Source: Nocardioides sp. Root190
GTDB taxonomy: Bacteria > Actinomycetota > Actinomycetes > Propionibacteriales > Nocardioidaceae
Direction of reading: 5' to 3'
Assembly (NCBI RefSeq): GCF_001428565.1
Contig: NZ_LMIA01000011.1
Location: 62,142 to 126,141, forward strand
Length of the DNA: 64,000 bases
This document shows positions 1-8,202 of this stretch, piece by piece. Numbering within the stretch: the first letter of the stretch is position 1; each line of letters begins with the position of its first letter. The position numbers were made by a program, and so were the translations under genes. Under the pieces are notes generated by a model that searched no databases, had not been told where the DNA came from, and worked only from the letters and a program-made list of their open reading frames with translations.

Positions 1-1
1 T

Positions 2-82
2 CGTCGACGCGCCGAGGTCGCCGACGAGCGTCGACTCGCCGAGCACCAGGCGGAACACGACTCCTCGGGAGACGCGCCCTAG
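2..82 (+). CDS. 3' end of an unidentified gene cut by the window edge
   Basis: An open frame runs from the left edge to a TAG stop at 80-82. The last 26 residues are charged, rich in Arg/Glu/Asp, and end in SSGDAP. Such a hydrophilic tail is typical of a protein C-terminus, but it is too short to identify. The next gene is on the opposite strand and convergent, so this would be the end of a transcript. Whether it is truly coding cannot be settled from 27 codons. Confidence 0.4.
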   Translation, partial: RRRAEVADERRLAEHQAEHDSSGDAP

Positions 83-113
83 TCAGGTGTGGGTGATGCC
101 GTCCGGGTGGGCC

Positions 114-602
114 TCACCCCTGGCGTGCGAGCCAGGCCTTGCCGGTGCGCTCCTCGGCCCGCATGGCACTGCCCAGCAGCTTGGCGAGCAGCTCCTCGAT
201 CTTGCCGGAGACCAGCGGGATCTTGACGCTGACGTCGAGAGTGACGGTCTCGGTCGTGATCCCGTCCTTCTCGACGAGGACCGCGGTGCCCTTCATCTCG
301 CCGGGCTTGCCGGGGATGGTGACGTGGATGTCTCCCTGGGAGGCGCTCCGCCAGGTCTCGGTCTGCACGATCGTGGTCGAGCTCCCGACGATCTTCTTGG
401 CGAAGGACGGCACCCGGTCGGTGGGCTGGTCCATCTCGACGCGGACCTCCAGGTCGCCCACGGCGCCCGTGATCTCCACGGCGTGGCGGGTCGCACGCTG
501 GTTGCGGCAGACCTCCTCCCGGAACTCCGGGGCGGCCAGCATCGCTGCCACCTCGTCCAGCGGGGCCTCGTAGACCATCTCGTGCACAAGTCGCGTTGCC
601 AT
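114..602 (-). CDS. DUF2505 family protein
   Basis: This 162-residue protein has the look of DUF2505, an actinobacterial family related to the START/SRPBCC ligand-binding fold. It opens with an amphipathic segment (HEMVYEAPLDEVAAML) and has an alternating beta pattern with a conserved central FAKKIVG. The C-terminal amphipathic helix contains KIPLVSGKIEELLAKLL. There is no signal peptide or membrane segment. It lies one base downstream of a homologous gene on the same strand, so the two are almost certainly co-transcribed tandem duplicates. The ligand is unknown. The ATG start is supported by alignment with the neighbour. Confidence 0.85.
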   Translation of the reverse strand: MATRLVHEMVYEAPLDEVAAMLAAPEFREEVCRNQRATRHAVEITGAVGDLEVRVEMDQPTDRVPSFAKKIVGSSTTIVQTETWRSASQGDIHVTIPGKPGEMKGTAVLVEKDGITTETVTLDVSVKIPLVSGKIEELLAKLLGSAMRAEERTGKAWLARQG

Positions 603-603
603 C

Positions 604-1086
604 TCAGCGCTCTCCCTTCAGCCAGGCGATGCCCGTGGAGTGCTCCACGGACAGGCCGTTGTCGATGTTGTCAGCCATGACCTTCTCCAGCTTGCCGCCG
701 ACGAGCGGCACCTTCACGGTCACGTCGAGCTCCTGGACGTACGTCGTGCCCGCCCCGGCGGCCTGCAGGCGGATCGTGCCGACGGCCCTGGTGGGCTTGC
801 CCGGGGCCGTGATCTCGATCGTCCCGGACCGCGGCCCGGCCCAGTCCTCGCGCACGATCGCCTGGGTGCTGTCGCCGGCGATCTTCTTGGCGATCGCCGG
901 GAGGCCCGCCGTGTTCTGGAGCTGGTCGCTCACGAGGGCGAAGCCCTCACCCCGCGGGGTGATCGTCACCTCGATCGACACGACCTGCTGGGCGGCCCCG
1001 ACCTTCTCCCGGAAGGCAGGATCGGCCAGCATCGCGAACACCTCGTCGGGCCCCGCCTCGTAGGCGAGCTCACGTCGGAACTTCAT
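604..1086 (-). CDS. DUF2505 family protein, tandem paralogue
   Basis: This is a second DUF2505 protein of about 160 residues. It is clearly homologous to the downstream neighbour: ELAYEAGPDEVFAMLADPAFREKV matches the neighbour's N-terminus in pattern, IAKKIAGDS matches FAKKIVGSS, and KVPLVGGKLEKVMADNI matches the C-terminal helix. The frame stays open far upstream, but the homologous part begins at the ATG at 1086. In-frame ATGs at 1095 and 1098 are also possible. The gene is divergent from the glutamate dehydrogenase gene, with a short shared promoter region. Function is unknown, probably binding of a small hydrophobic ligand by analogy with SRPBCC folds. Confidence 0.8.
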   Translation of the reverse strand: MKFRRELAYEAGPDEVFAMLADPAFREKVGAAQQVVSIEVTITPRGEGFALVSDQLQNTAGLPAIAKKIAGDSTQAIVREDWAGPRSGTIEITAPGKPTRAVGTIRLQAAGAGTTYVQELDVTVKVPLVGGKLEKVMADNIDNGLSVEHSTGIAWLKGER

Positions 1087-1190
1087 GGGCGACATCATGG
1101 CGCACCCGTCCCGATGTCCGAGGTTGACCGGCGGGTAACCGGCTGATGTTGTCCAGGTCACCCGGACGGGCCTACGTTGAGGGCGTGTCA

Positions 1191-4100
1191 ATGACGACAT
1201 TGCCGCCCTCGGTGCCTGGGGCTGACCGCGACCGCATCTTCGAGCAGGCCGCGGCTGCGGCCCGACCCGCGAAGGGATCCGGTGGTCCGCCACGTGAGGC
1301 GCTCCCCGCGATGCTCCCTGCCTACTACCGCCACGTCGCGACCGAGGAGCTCGAGGCCCGCAGCGACGTCGACCTCTACGGCGCCTTCGCCTCGCACCAC
1401 CACCTCGCGCTGGACCGCGCTCCGGGGACGGCCAAGGTCCGCGTCTTCACCCCCACGGTCGCCGAGCACGGCTGGTCGGCGGCGGGTCACTCCGTCGTCG
1501 AGGTGGTCGTCGACGACATGCCGTTCCTCGTCGACTCGCTGACGATGGAGCTGGGGCGCCTGGTCCACGACGTGCGCACCGTCATCCACCCGACCTTCGA
1601 GGTCCGCCGTGACGACCGGGGCCGCCTGCAGTCCGTGGAGCCGGCCGCACCGGGTTCGGTGACCGACACCGACGGTGTGGTGCGCGAGTCGTGGATGCAC
1701 ATCGAGATCGGTCGCCTGGGCGGCGAGGGCGACGACGACCCCGACCGCGTCGCCGCCGAGTGCCGCCGGGTCTTGGCCGACGTGCGGGCCGCGGTGGAGG
1801 ACTGGCCGCAGATGCAGGTCCAGGTCGCCGACGTGGTCGCCGGCCTCGAGTCCGACCCGCCGCCCCTCGACGCCGAGGAGGTACGCCGCGCCGGCGCCCT
1901 CCTGGAATGGCTCGCCGACGAGCACTTCACCTTCCTGGGCTACCGCGAGTACGTCCTCGAGAAGCACGCGCTGCCCGACTCCGACGCCGAGGAGGACGTG
2001 CTGCGTCCGGTCGCCGGCAGCGGCCTGGGCATCCTGCGTGAGCGTGCCGAGGAGGGCACGACCTCGATCGCCTTCAGCCGACTGCCCGACGCGGTCAAGG
2101 CCAAGGCACGTGAGAAGACCCTCCTGGTCCTCGCCAAGGCCAACTCCCGTTCGACCGTCCACCGTCCGGCCTATCTCGACTACGTCAGCGTGAAGACGTT
2201 CGGCGAGGACGGAGAGGTCGTCGGGGAGCGGCGCTTCCTCGGTCTGCTGTCGAGCGCCGCCTACACCGAGTCGCTGCTGCAGATCCCGTTGCTGCGCGAG
2301 AAGGTCGCCGAGGTGCTGCGCCGCGGTGGCCACGACGCCCGCAGCCACGACGGGGCGGCGCTGCTCGACACGCTCGAGACGTATCCACGCGACGAGCTCT
2401 TCCACACGCCTGTCGACGAGCTGGCACCGATCGTGGAGGCAGCGATGCAGGCGCGCGAGCGCCGGGCGGTCCGCCTGTTCATGCGCCGCGACACCTACGC
2501 CCGTTACCTCTCGGTCCTGCTCTACCTGCCCCGGGACCGCTACAACACGGGGGTCCGGCAGAAGTTCGTGCGGATCCTCGCCGAGCAGATCGGCAAGGGG
2601 AGCATCTCTCCCGACGACGTCGAGTTCAACGTCAGCATCAACGAGTCCACCACCGCCCGGGTGCACTTCGTCGTGCACATGCCCAAGGGCCAGCTCATCC
2701 CGGACGACGTCGACACCGCCGACCTCGAGCGCCGTCTCATCGAGGCGTCGCGCTCCTGGCAGGAGGACTTCCTCCAGGCCGTCATCGCGGAGTACGGCGA
2801 GGAGGTCGGCGCCCTGCTCGGTCGCCGCTACGTCGAGGCCTTCCCCGAGGCGTACAAGGAGGACTTCAGCGCCCGGACGGCCGCCGTGGACCTCGGCCGG
2901 ATCGAGGGGATCACCGGCGACAGCGGCATCGACCAGTCCCTGTACGCCGACCTGGACGCCGCTGACGGCGAGGCCCGGCTGAAGGTGTTCCGGGTGGGTG
3001 AGCCGCTCTCCCTGAGCGGCGTGCTCCCGATGCTGTCCTCGATGGGGGTGGAGGTCGTCGACGAGCGCCCGTACTCCCTCGCCGGCCTGGACCGTCGTAC
3101 GCACGTCTACGACTTCGGGTTGCGCTACGACGGTGCGCTGCCCGACCACGCGCGCGAGCTGTTCGCCGATGCGTTGCGCGCCATGTGGGACGGCTACACC
3201 GAGACCGACGGGTTCAACCGGCTGGTGCTGCGCGCGCAGCTCACCTGGCGGCAGTCGATGGTGCTGCGTGCCTACGCGAAGTACATGCGCCAGGGCAACA
3301 GCCCGTTCGCGCTCGACTCGATCGAGCAGGCCCTGGTCGACAACGTCGGCCTGGCCCGCCTGGTCGTGCTGCTCTTCGAGACCCGTTTCGACCCGGGTGC
3401 CGACGCCGGCCGCGCAGAGCGCGAGGAGGGGCTGGTCGCGAAGATCCGCAGTGCCCTCGACGACGTCGTCAGCCTCGACCACGACCGGATCCTCAGGTCC
3501 TACCTGACCCACGTGCTGGCGACGCTGCGCACCAACTACTTCCAGGACGAGGACGGCGCGGCGAAGAGGTACCTCTCGCTCAAGCTCGAGCCCTCCGCGA
3601 TCCCGGACCTTCCCGAGCCCCGGCCGCGCTTCGAGATCTTCGTCTACTCGCCGCGCGTCGAGGGGGTGCACCTGCGCTTCGGTGCGGTGGCCCGCGGCGG
3701 CCTGCGCTGGTCGGACCGGCGCGACGACTTCCGCACCGAGGTCCTCGGACTGGTCAAGGCGCAGATGGTGAAGAACACCGTGATCGTCCCGGTCGGGGCG
3801 AAGGGCGGTTTCTACGCCAAGCAGCTCCCGGACTCCTCGGACCGTGAGGCGTGGCTCGCCGAGGGGGTGGGCTGCTACCGCACCTTCATCCGCGGACTCC
3901 TCGACGTCACCGACAACCTGGTGGCGGGGGAGACGGTGCCGCCGCGACTAGTGGTCCGTCACGACGCCGACGACTCCTACCTCGTCGTCGCTGCCGACAA
4001 GGGCACCGCGACCTTCTCCGACATCGCCAACGGTGTCGCCGCCGACTACGGCTTCTGGCTCGGCGACGCGTTCGCCAGCGGTGGCTCGGTCGGCTACGAC

Positions 4101-6119
4101 CACAAGGCGATGGGGATCACCGCCAGGGGCGCCTGGGTGTCGGTACGCCGCCACTTCCGCGAGATGGGTATCGACTGCCAGAACGAGGACATCTCCGTCG
4201 TCGGCGTGGGCGACATGTCCGGCGACGTGTTCGGCAACGGCATGCTCTGCTCGGAGCACATCCGGCTGGTGGCCGCGTTCGACCACCGCGACATCTTCAT
4301 CGACCCCGAGCCGGACTCCGCGACGTCGTACGCCGAGCGCCGCCGGCTCTTCGACCTCCCGCGTTCCAGCTGGCAGGACTACGACACGTCGCTGATCTCC
4401 GAGGGCGGCGGGGTGTTCGCCCGCAGTGCGAAGTCGATCCCGATCAACCACCACATCCGCGCCTCGCTGGGCATCGCGGGCCACGTCGAGCGGATGACGC
4501 CCGCAGAGCTCATGAAGGCGATCCTGCTCGCACCCGTCGACCTGCTCTGGAACGGCGGCATCGGCACCTACGTCAAGGCCTCGACCGAGACCCACGCCGA
4601 TGCCGGCGACAAGGCCAACGACGCCATCCGCGTCGACGGCGGCCAGCTCCGGGTGCGGTGCGTGGGGGAAGGGGGCAACCTCGGCTGCACCCAGCGCGGA
4701 CGCATCGAGTACGCCATCGACGGTGGCCGGATCAACACCGACTTCATCGACAACTCCGCCGGGGTGGACACCTCTGACCACGAGGTGAACCTGAAGGTGC
4801 TGCTGGACCGGGTCGTGCTCGACGGTGACCTGACCGGCAAGCAGCGCAACGAGCTGCTCGCCTCGATGACCGACGAGGTCGCCGAGCTGGTGCTGCGCGA
4901 CAACTACGAGCAGAACCTCGCGCTCGCCAATGCCGCGAAGAACGCACCGTCGCTGCTGCACGTCCACGAGCAGTGGATGCACCATCTCGAGACCAAGGGT
5001 CTGCTCGACCGCGAGATCGAGGCGTTGCCGCCCACCCGCGAGGTCAAGCGGCGCCTGGAGGCAGGCGGGGCACTGACCCAGCCGGAGCTCGCCGTGTTGA
5101 TGGCCTACACGAAGATCGTGCTGGCCGACGAGCTGCTCGCCTCCGACCTCCCCGAGGACGGCTACCTGGTCCAGGACCTGGAGTCCTACTTCCCGGTGCC
5201 GGTGCAGACCGGCTTCCAGGCCCAGATCGGTGCTCACCCGCTGCGCCGCCAGATCATCGTGACGCAGGTGGTCAACGACCTGGTCAACGGAGCAGGGATG
5301 ACCTACTGGCCGCGGCTGGTGGCCGAGACCGGGGCGAGCGCTGCCGAGCTCACCCGGGCCAACTTCGTGGCCCGCGAGATCTTCGCCTCGCTCGACCTGC
5401 GCCGCGAGCTCGAGGAGTACGACAACGTCCTCGACGCGGCCGTGCAGACCCGGATGCGGGTCGAGATGCGCACCCTGGTCGAGCGTGCGTCACGCTGGCT
5501 GGTCACCAACCGGCGTCCGCCCCTGGACAGCCAGGGCAACGTCGAGCTCTTCGCCACCTCGGTGCAGGAGACGATGCTCGAGCTGCCGACGCTGCTGACC
5601 GGAGCGGAGCTGGCCTCCTACGAAGCCCGTCGCAAGGCGCTCGAGTCGCAGGAGGTGCCCGCGGAGCTCGCGGCACGCGTGGCGTCGTACGACGTCGCGT
5701 ACTCGCTGCTGGGGGTCGTCGAGATCGCCGAGCGCGAGGAGCTGGAGCCGGCCGAGGTCGCCCGGGTGCACTTCGCCCTGGGGGAGCGCCTCCTGGTCTC
5801 CTCGCTGCAGCAGCGCATCGTCGACCTGCCGCGTGCCGACCAGTGGCAGACCATGGCGCGGGCCGCGCTGCGCGACGACCTGCACGCCGTGCACGTCCAG
5901 CTGACCGGCCAGGTCCTCGCGACGACCGCGGAACTGGCGGCCGAGCCGGACGAGGACGCCCGGGAGCTGGCCGCGCGACGGGTCGCGGTGTGGGAGGCCG
6001 CGGCGGGTGGCGTGGTCGAGCAGGCGGTGGGTGCGCTCACCGCGGTGTGCACCGACGAGCCCACCGACATCGCCAAGGTCTCGGTCGGCCTTCGCGTGGT
6101 GCGTGGGCTCCTCGCCTGA
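1191..6119 (+). CDS. gdh: NAD-specific glutamate dehydrogenase, large (about 180 kDa) type
   Basis: This enzyme catalyses NAD-dependent oxidative deamination of L-glutamate to 2-oxoglutarate and ammonia. The product is about 1642 residues, the size of the large GDH class found in mycobacteria and Streptomyces. The N-terminal half carries the ACT-like regulatory part. The catalytic core lies at roughly residues 800-1220. It shows ARGGLRWSDR (about 833), VPVGAKGGF with the substrate-binding lysines (about 870), GVGDMSGDVFGNGM (about 1005) and GEGGNLG (about 1160). A C-terminal helical extension follows. The ATG at 1191 is chosen because GAGGG ends seven bases upstream; a GTG at 1185 is in frame but too close to that site. 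The ABC transporter genes follow after 50 bases. Confidence 0.95.
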   Translation: MTTLPPSVPGADRDRIFEQAAAAARPAKGSGGPPREALPAMLPAYYRHVATEELEARSDVDLYGAFASHHHLALDRAPGTAKVRVFTPTVAEHGWSAAGHSVVEVVVDDMPFLVDSLTMELGRLVHDVRTVIHPTFEVRRDDRGRLQSVEPAAPGSVTDTDGVVRESWMHIEIGRLGGEGDDDPDRVAAECRRVLADVRAAVEDWPQMQVQVADVVAGLESDPPPLDAEEVRRAGALLEWLADEHFTFLGYREYVLEKHALPDSDAEEDVLRPVAGSGLGILRERAEEGTTSIAFSRLPDAVKAKAREKTLLVLAKANSRSTVHRPAYLDYVSVKTFGEDGEVVGERRFLGLLSSAAYTESLLQIPLLREKVAEVLRRGGHDARSHDGAALLDTLETYPRDELFHTPVDELAPIVEAAMQARERRAVRLFMRRDTYARYLSVLLYLPRDRYNTGVRQKFVRILAEQIGKGSISPDDVEFNVSINESTTARVHFVVHMPKGQLIPDDVDTADLERRLIEASRSWQEDFLQAVIAEYGEEVGALLGRRYVEAFPEAYKEDFSARTAAVDLGRIEGITGDSGIDQSLYADLDAADGEARLKVFRVGEPLSLSGVLPMLSSMGVEVVDERPYSLAGLDRRTHVYDFGLRYDGALPDHARELFADALRAMWDGYTETDGFNRLVLRAQLTWRQSMVLRAYAKYMRQGNSPFALDSIEQALVDNVGLARLVVLLFETRFDPGADAGRAEREEGLVAKIRSALDDVVSLDHDRILRSYLTHVLATLRTNYFQDEDGAAKRYLSLKLEPSAIPDLPEPRPRFEIFVYSPRVEGVHLRFGAVARGGLRWSDRRDDFRTEVLGLVKAQMVKNTVIVPVGAKGGFYAKQLPDSSDREAWLAEGVGCYRTFIRGLLDVTDNLVAGETVPPRLVVRHDADDSYLVVAADKGTATFSDIANGVAADYGFWLGDAFASGGSVGYDHKAMGITARGAWVSVRRHFREMGIDCQNEDISVVGVGDMSGDVFGNGMLCSEHIRLVAAFDHRDIFIDPEPDSATSYAERRRLFDLPRSSWQDYDTSLISEGGGVFARSAKSIPINHHIRASLGIAGHVERMTPAELMKAILLAPVDLLWNGGIGTYVKASTETHADAGDKANDAIRVDGGQLRVRCVGEGGNLGCTQRGRIEYAIDGGRINTDFIDNSAGVDTSDHEVNLKVLLDRVVLDGDLTGKQRNELLASMTDEVAELVLRDNYEQNLALANAAKNAPSLLHVHEQWMHHLETKGLLDREIEALPPTREVKRRLEAGGALTQPELAVLMAYTKIVLADELLASDLPEDGYLVQDLESYFPVPVQTGFQAQIGAHPLRRQIIVTQVVNDLVNGAGMTYWPRLVAETGASAAELTRANFVAREIFASLDLRRELEEYDNVLDAAVQTRMRVEMRTLVERASRWLVTNRRPPLDSQGNVELFATSVQETMLELPTLLTGAELASYEARRKALESQEVPAELAARVASYDVAYSLLGVVEIAEREELEPAEVARVHFALGERLLVSSLQQRIVDLPRADQWQTMARAALRDDLHAVHVQLTGQVLATTAELAAEPDEDARELAARRVAVWEAAAGGVVEQAVGALTAVCTDEPTDIAKVSVGLRVVRGLLA

Positions 6120-6169
6120 GCCACGACGGTCCACCAAGGGTTCACCAACAGGGGTTAGGGTCGACCTCG

Positions 6170-7069
6170 ATGCCTGCCATTGAGTTGTCGAACCTGACCA
6201 AGCGGTACGCCGAGCTGACGGCCGTCGACGGAGTCTCCCTCGAGATCGGGGAGGGGGAGTTCGTCGGTGTGCTGGGGCCCAACGGGGCTGGCAAGACGAC
6301 CCTGCTCGAGATGATCGAGGGCCTGCGCCGTCCTGACGGAGGTGAGGTGCGGGTCTTCGGCGAGTCGGTGTGGCCGCGCAACTCGGGCCTGCAGTCGCGC
6401 ATCGGCGTCCAGCTCCAGGCCTCGTCGTTCTTCGAGCGGCTCACCGCTCGCGAGCAGATCCGCACCTTCGCGAGCCTGTACTCCGTCGGCACCGGTCCCG
6501 CCGACGAGTGGCTCGAGCGGGTCGGGCTCTCGGACAAGGCCGACACCCGGGTCGAGGACCTCTCCGGCGGTCAGGCCCAGCGGCTCTCGATCGCCTGCGC
6601 GCTGGTGCACGACCCGGAGCTGGTGTTCCTCGACGAGCCCACGGCGGCACTCGATCCGCAGGCACGGCGCAACCTGTGGGACCTGTTGTCCTCCATCAAC
6701 GACAGCGGCCGCACCGTGGTGCTCACGACCCACTACATGGACGAGGCCGAGATCCTGTGCGACCGGGTCGCCGTGATGGACCGCGGTCGGATCCTGCAGT
6801 ACGACACCCCCGCGGCTCTGGTGCGCGGACTCGATGCACCCGCCCGGATCACGGTCGCTCCCGGAGTGATCACCGTCGAGCAGGCCGCCGCCGTGCCGGG
6901 GGTGATCGAGACCGAGGAACGCGTCGAGGGCGTCGTCCTGGTGACCAGGGATCCCGGCGGGGTCATCACCGCTCTCGCGGCGGGGGAACAGCTCGACGGG
7001 GTCTCGGTGAAGACCGGCACGCTCGAGGACGTCTTCCTGGCCCTCACCGGACGGGAGTACCGCGCATGA
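6170..7069 (+). CDS. ABC transporter ATP-binding protein (ABC-2 / drug-exporter type)
   Basis: This 299-residue nucleotide-binding subunit energises the permease encoded immediately downstream. It has Walker A (GPNGAGKTTLLE, near residue 38), a Q-loop region (QLQASSFFERLTAREQ), the signature LSGGQAQR, Walker B with catalytic Glu (LVFLDEPTAALDPQ) and an H-loop (LTTHYMDEAE). The C-terminal domain after the ATPase core is typical of the CcmA/DrrA-like exporter class. The stop overlaps the start of the permease gene by four bases (ATGA), which indicates translational coupling. The substrate cannot be inferred from the sequence. Confidence 0.95.
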   Translation: MPAIELSNLTKRYAELTAVDGVSLEIGEGEFVGVLGPNGAGKTTLLEMIEGLRRPDGGEVRVFGESVWPRNSGLQSRIGVQLQASSFFERLTAREQIRTFASLYSVGTGPADEWLERVGLSDKADTRVEDLSGGQAQRLSIACALVHDPELVFLDEPTAALDPQARRNLWDLLSSINDSGRTVVLTTHYMDEAEILCDRVAVMDRGRILQYDTPAALVRGLDAPARITVAPGVITVEQAAAVPGVIETEERVEGVVLVTRDPGGVITALAAGEQLDGVSVKTGTLEDVFLALTGREYRA

Positions 7070-8145
7070 CCCGCCCCGTGAGCAGCTCACCGTTCCGGGC
7101 ACTGTCCGTGGCGATCCTGCGGGGATTCCTCAGGGACAAGGCCTCGGTCTTCTTCGCCGTGATCTTCCCCTTGATGTTCCTGGTCCTGTTCGGCGGACTC
7201 TTCGCCGACCAGGACCAGTCCAAGGTGGACCTGGTCCAGGTCGGCTCCGTCCCGTTCGTCCAGGACCTCCCGGATGCGCAGCGCTCGGCCTTCGAGGACA
7301 CCTTCGAGGTGACGACGACCGATGATCTGGCAACAGCGTTGGAGGACGTCCGCAAGGGCGACGCCGACGTGGCGCTGGAGCAGCGCGGCGACACGCTGGT
7401 GGCGCACTACACGCAGACGGAGCAGGTCAAGGCGGCCATCACGCAGGGCACGCTGCGCGCCTTCGTGGACGGGTCCAACGTCGCCCTGAGCGGCGAGCCG
7501 CCGAAGTTCGCGCTGGAGACGGAGCGGGTCGAGGACGACTCGTTGACCACCATCCAGTTCGTCACGCCCGGCCTCCTCGGCTGGGCCGTCGCCATGAGCG
7601 CCGCCTTCGGCGCCGCGGCGACCATCCAGGGATGGCGCCAGTCCAAGCTGCTGCGGCGCCTGCAGCTCGCGCCGGTCGGCACCCCGACCGTCGTCGGCGC
7701 ACGGATCGCCGTCACCCTCGCCATCTCGCTCGTGCAGTTCACGATCTTCGTCGGACTGGCCGCCGTCGCGTTCGACCTGCAGCTCACCGGGTCCTGGTGG
7801 ATGGCCCTGCCGCTCGTCGTGATGGGCACCCTCAGCTTCATGGCCATGGGGCTGCTCGCCGGGGCGGTGACGAAGACCGTGGAGGGTGCGGTCAACCTGG
7901 CGAACTTCCTGGTCCTGCCGATGGCTTTCCTCAGCGGGTCCTTCTTCCCGCTGGACGGCTCGCCGGCCTGGCTGCAACGGGTGTCCGACCTGTTGCCGCT
8001 CAAGCACCTCAACGAGGGCATGCTCGACGTGATGGTCCGGGGGCAGGGCCCCGGGTCCGCCGTCGTACCCCTGCTGATCCTCGGCGGCTTCGCGGTGGTC
8101 GTCACGCTGCTCGCCGCACGCCTGTTCCGCTGGGAGACGACCTGA
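7066..8145 (+). CDS. ABC-2 type transporter permease
   Basis: This 359-residue membrane subunit partners the ATP-binding protein upstream. One hydrophobic segment lies near residues 25-45 (VFFAVIFPLMFLVLFGGLF). A large extracytoplasmic loop of about 150 residues follows, then a C-terminal block of five membrane spans. This is the ABC2_membrane_3 arrangement used for export of drugs, lipids or small peptides. The segment FLVLPMAFLSGSFFPLDGSP before the last spans is the usual ABC-2 signature. The start codon overlaps the upstream stop, so the two subunits should be made in fixed ratio. The substrate is unknown. Confidence 0.93.
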   Translation: MTRPVSSSPFRALSVAILRGFLRDKASVFFAVIFPLMFLVLFGGLFADQDQSKVDLVQVGSVPFVQDLPDAQRSAFEDTFEVTTTDDLATALEDVRKGDADVALEQRGDTLVAHYTQTEQVKAAITQGTLRAFVDGSNVALSGEPPKFALETERVEDDSLTTIQFVTPGLLGWAVAMSAAFGAAATIQGWRQSKLLRRLQLAPVGTPTVVGARIAVTLAISLVQFTIFVGLAAVAFDLQLTGSWWMALPLVVMGTLSFMAMGLLAGAVTKTVEGAVNLANFLVLPMAFLSGSFFPLDGSPAWLQRVSDLLPLKHLNEGMLDVMVRGQGPGSAVVPLLILGGFAVVVTLLAARLFRWETT

Positions 8146-8202
8146 CCTGATGGGTGGACACGCCCTAGGCTGCTCGGGCACACCCCGTCCGAGGAGGATC
8201 CC

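Noticed and set aside
1188..3671. An 827-codon open frame antisense to glutamate dehydrogenase
   Set aside because: It mirrors the GDH codons, is rich in His/Arg/Val/Gly repeats typical of antisense frames in GC-rich DNA, and matches no family. The same holds for the long antisense frames at 3948-5237, 7087-9963, 38309-42091, 43368-45602 and 56002-59613.
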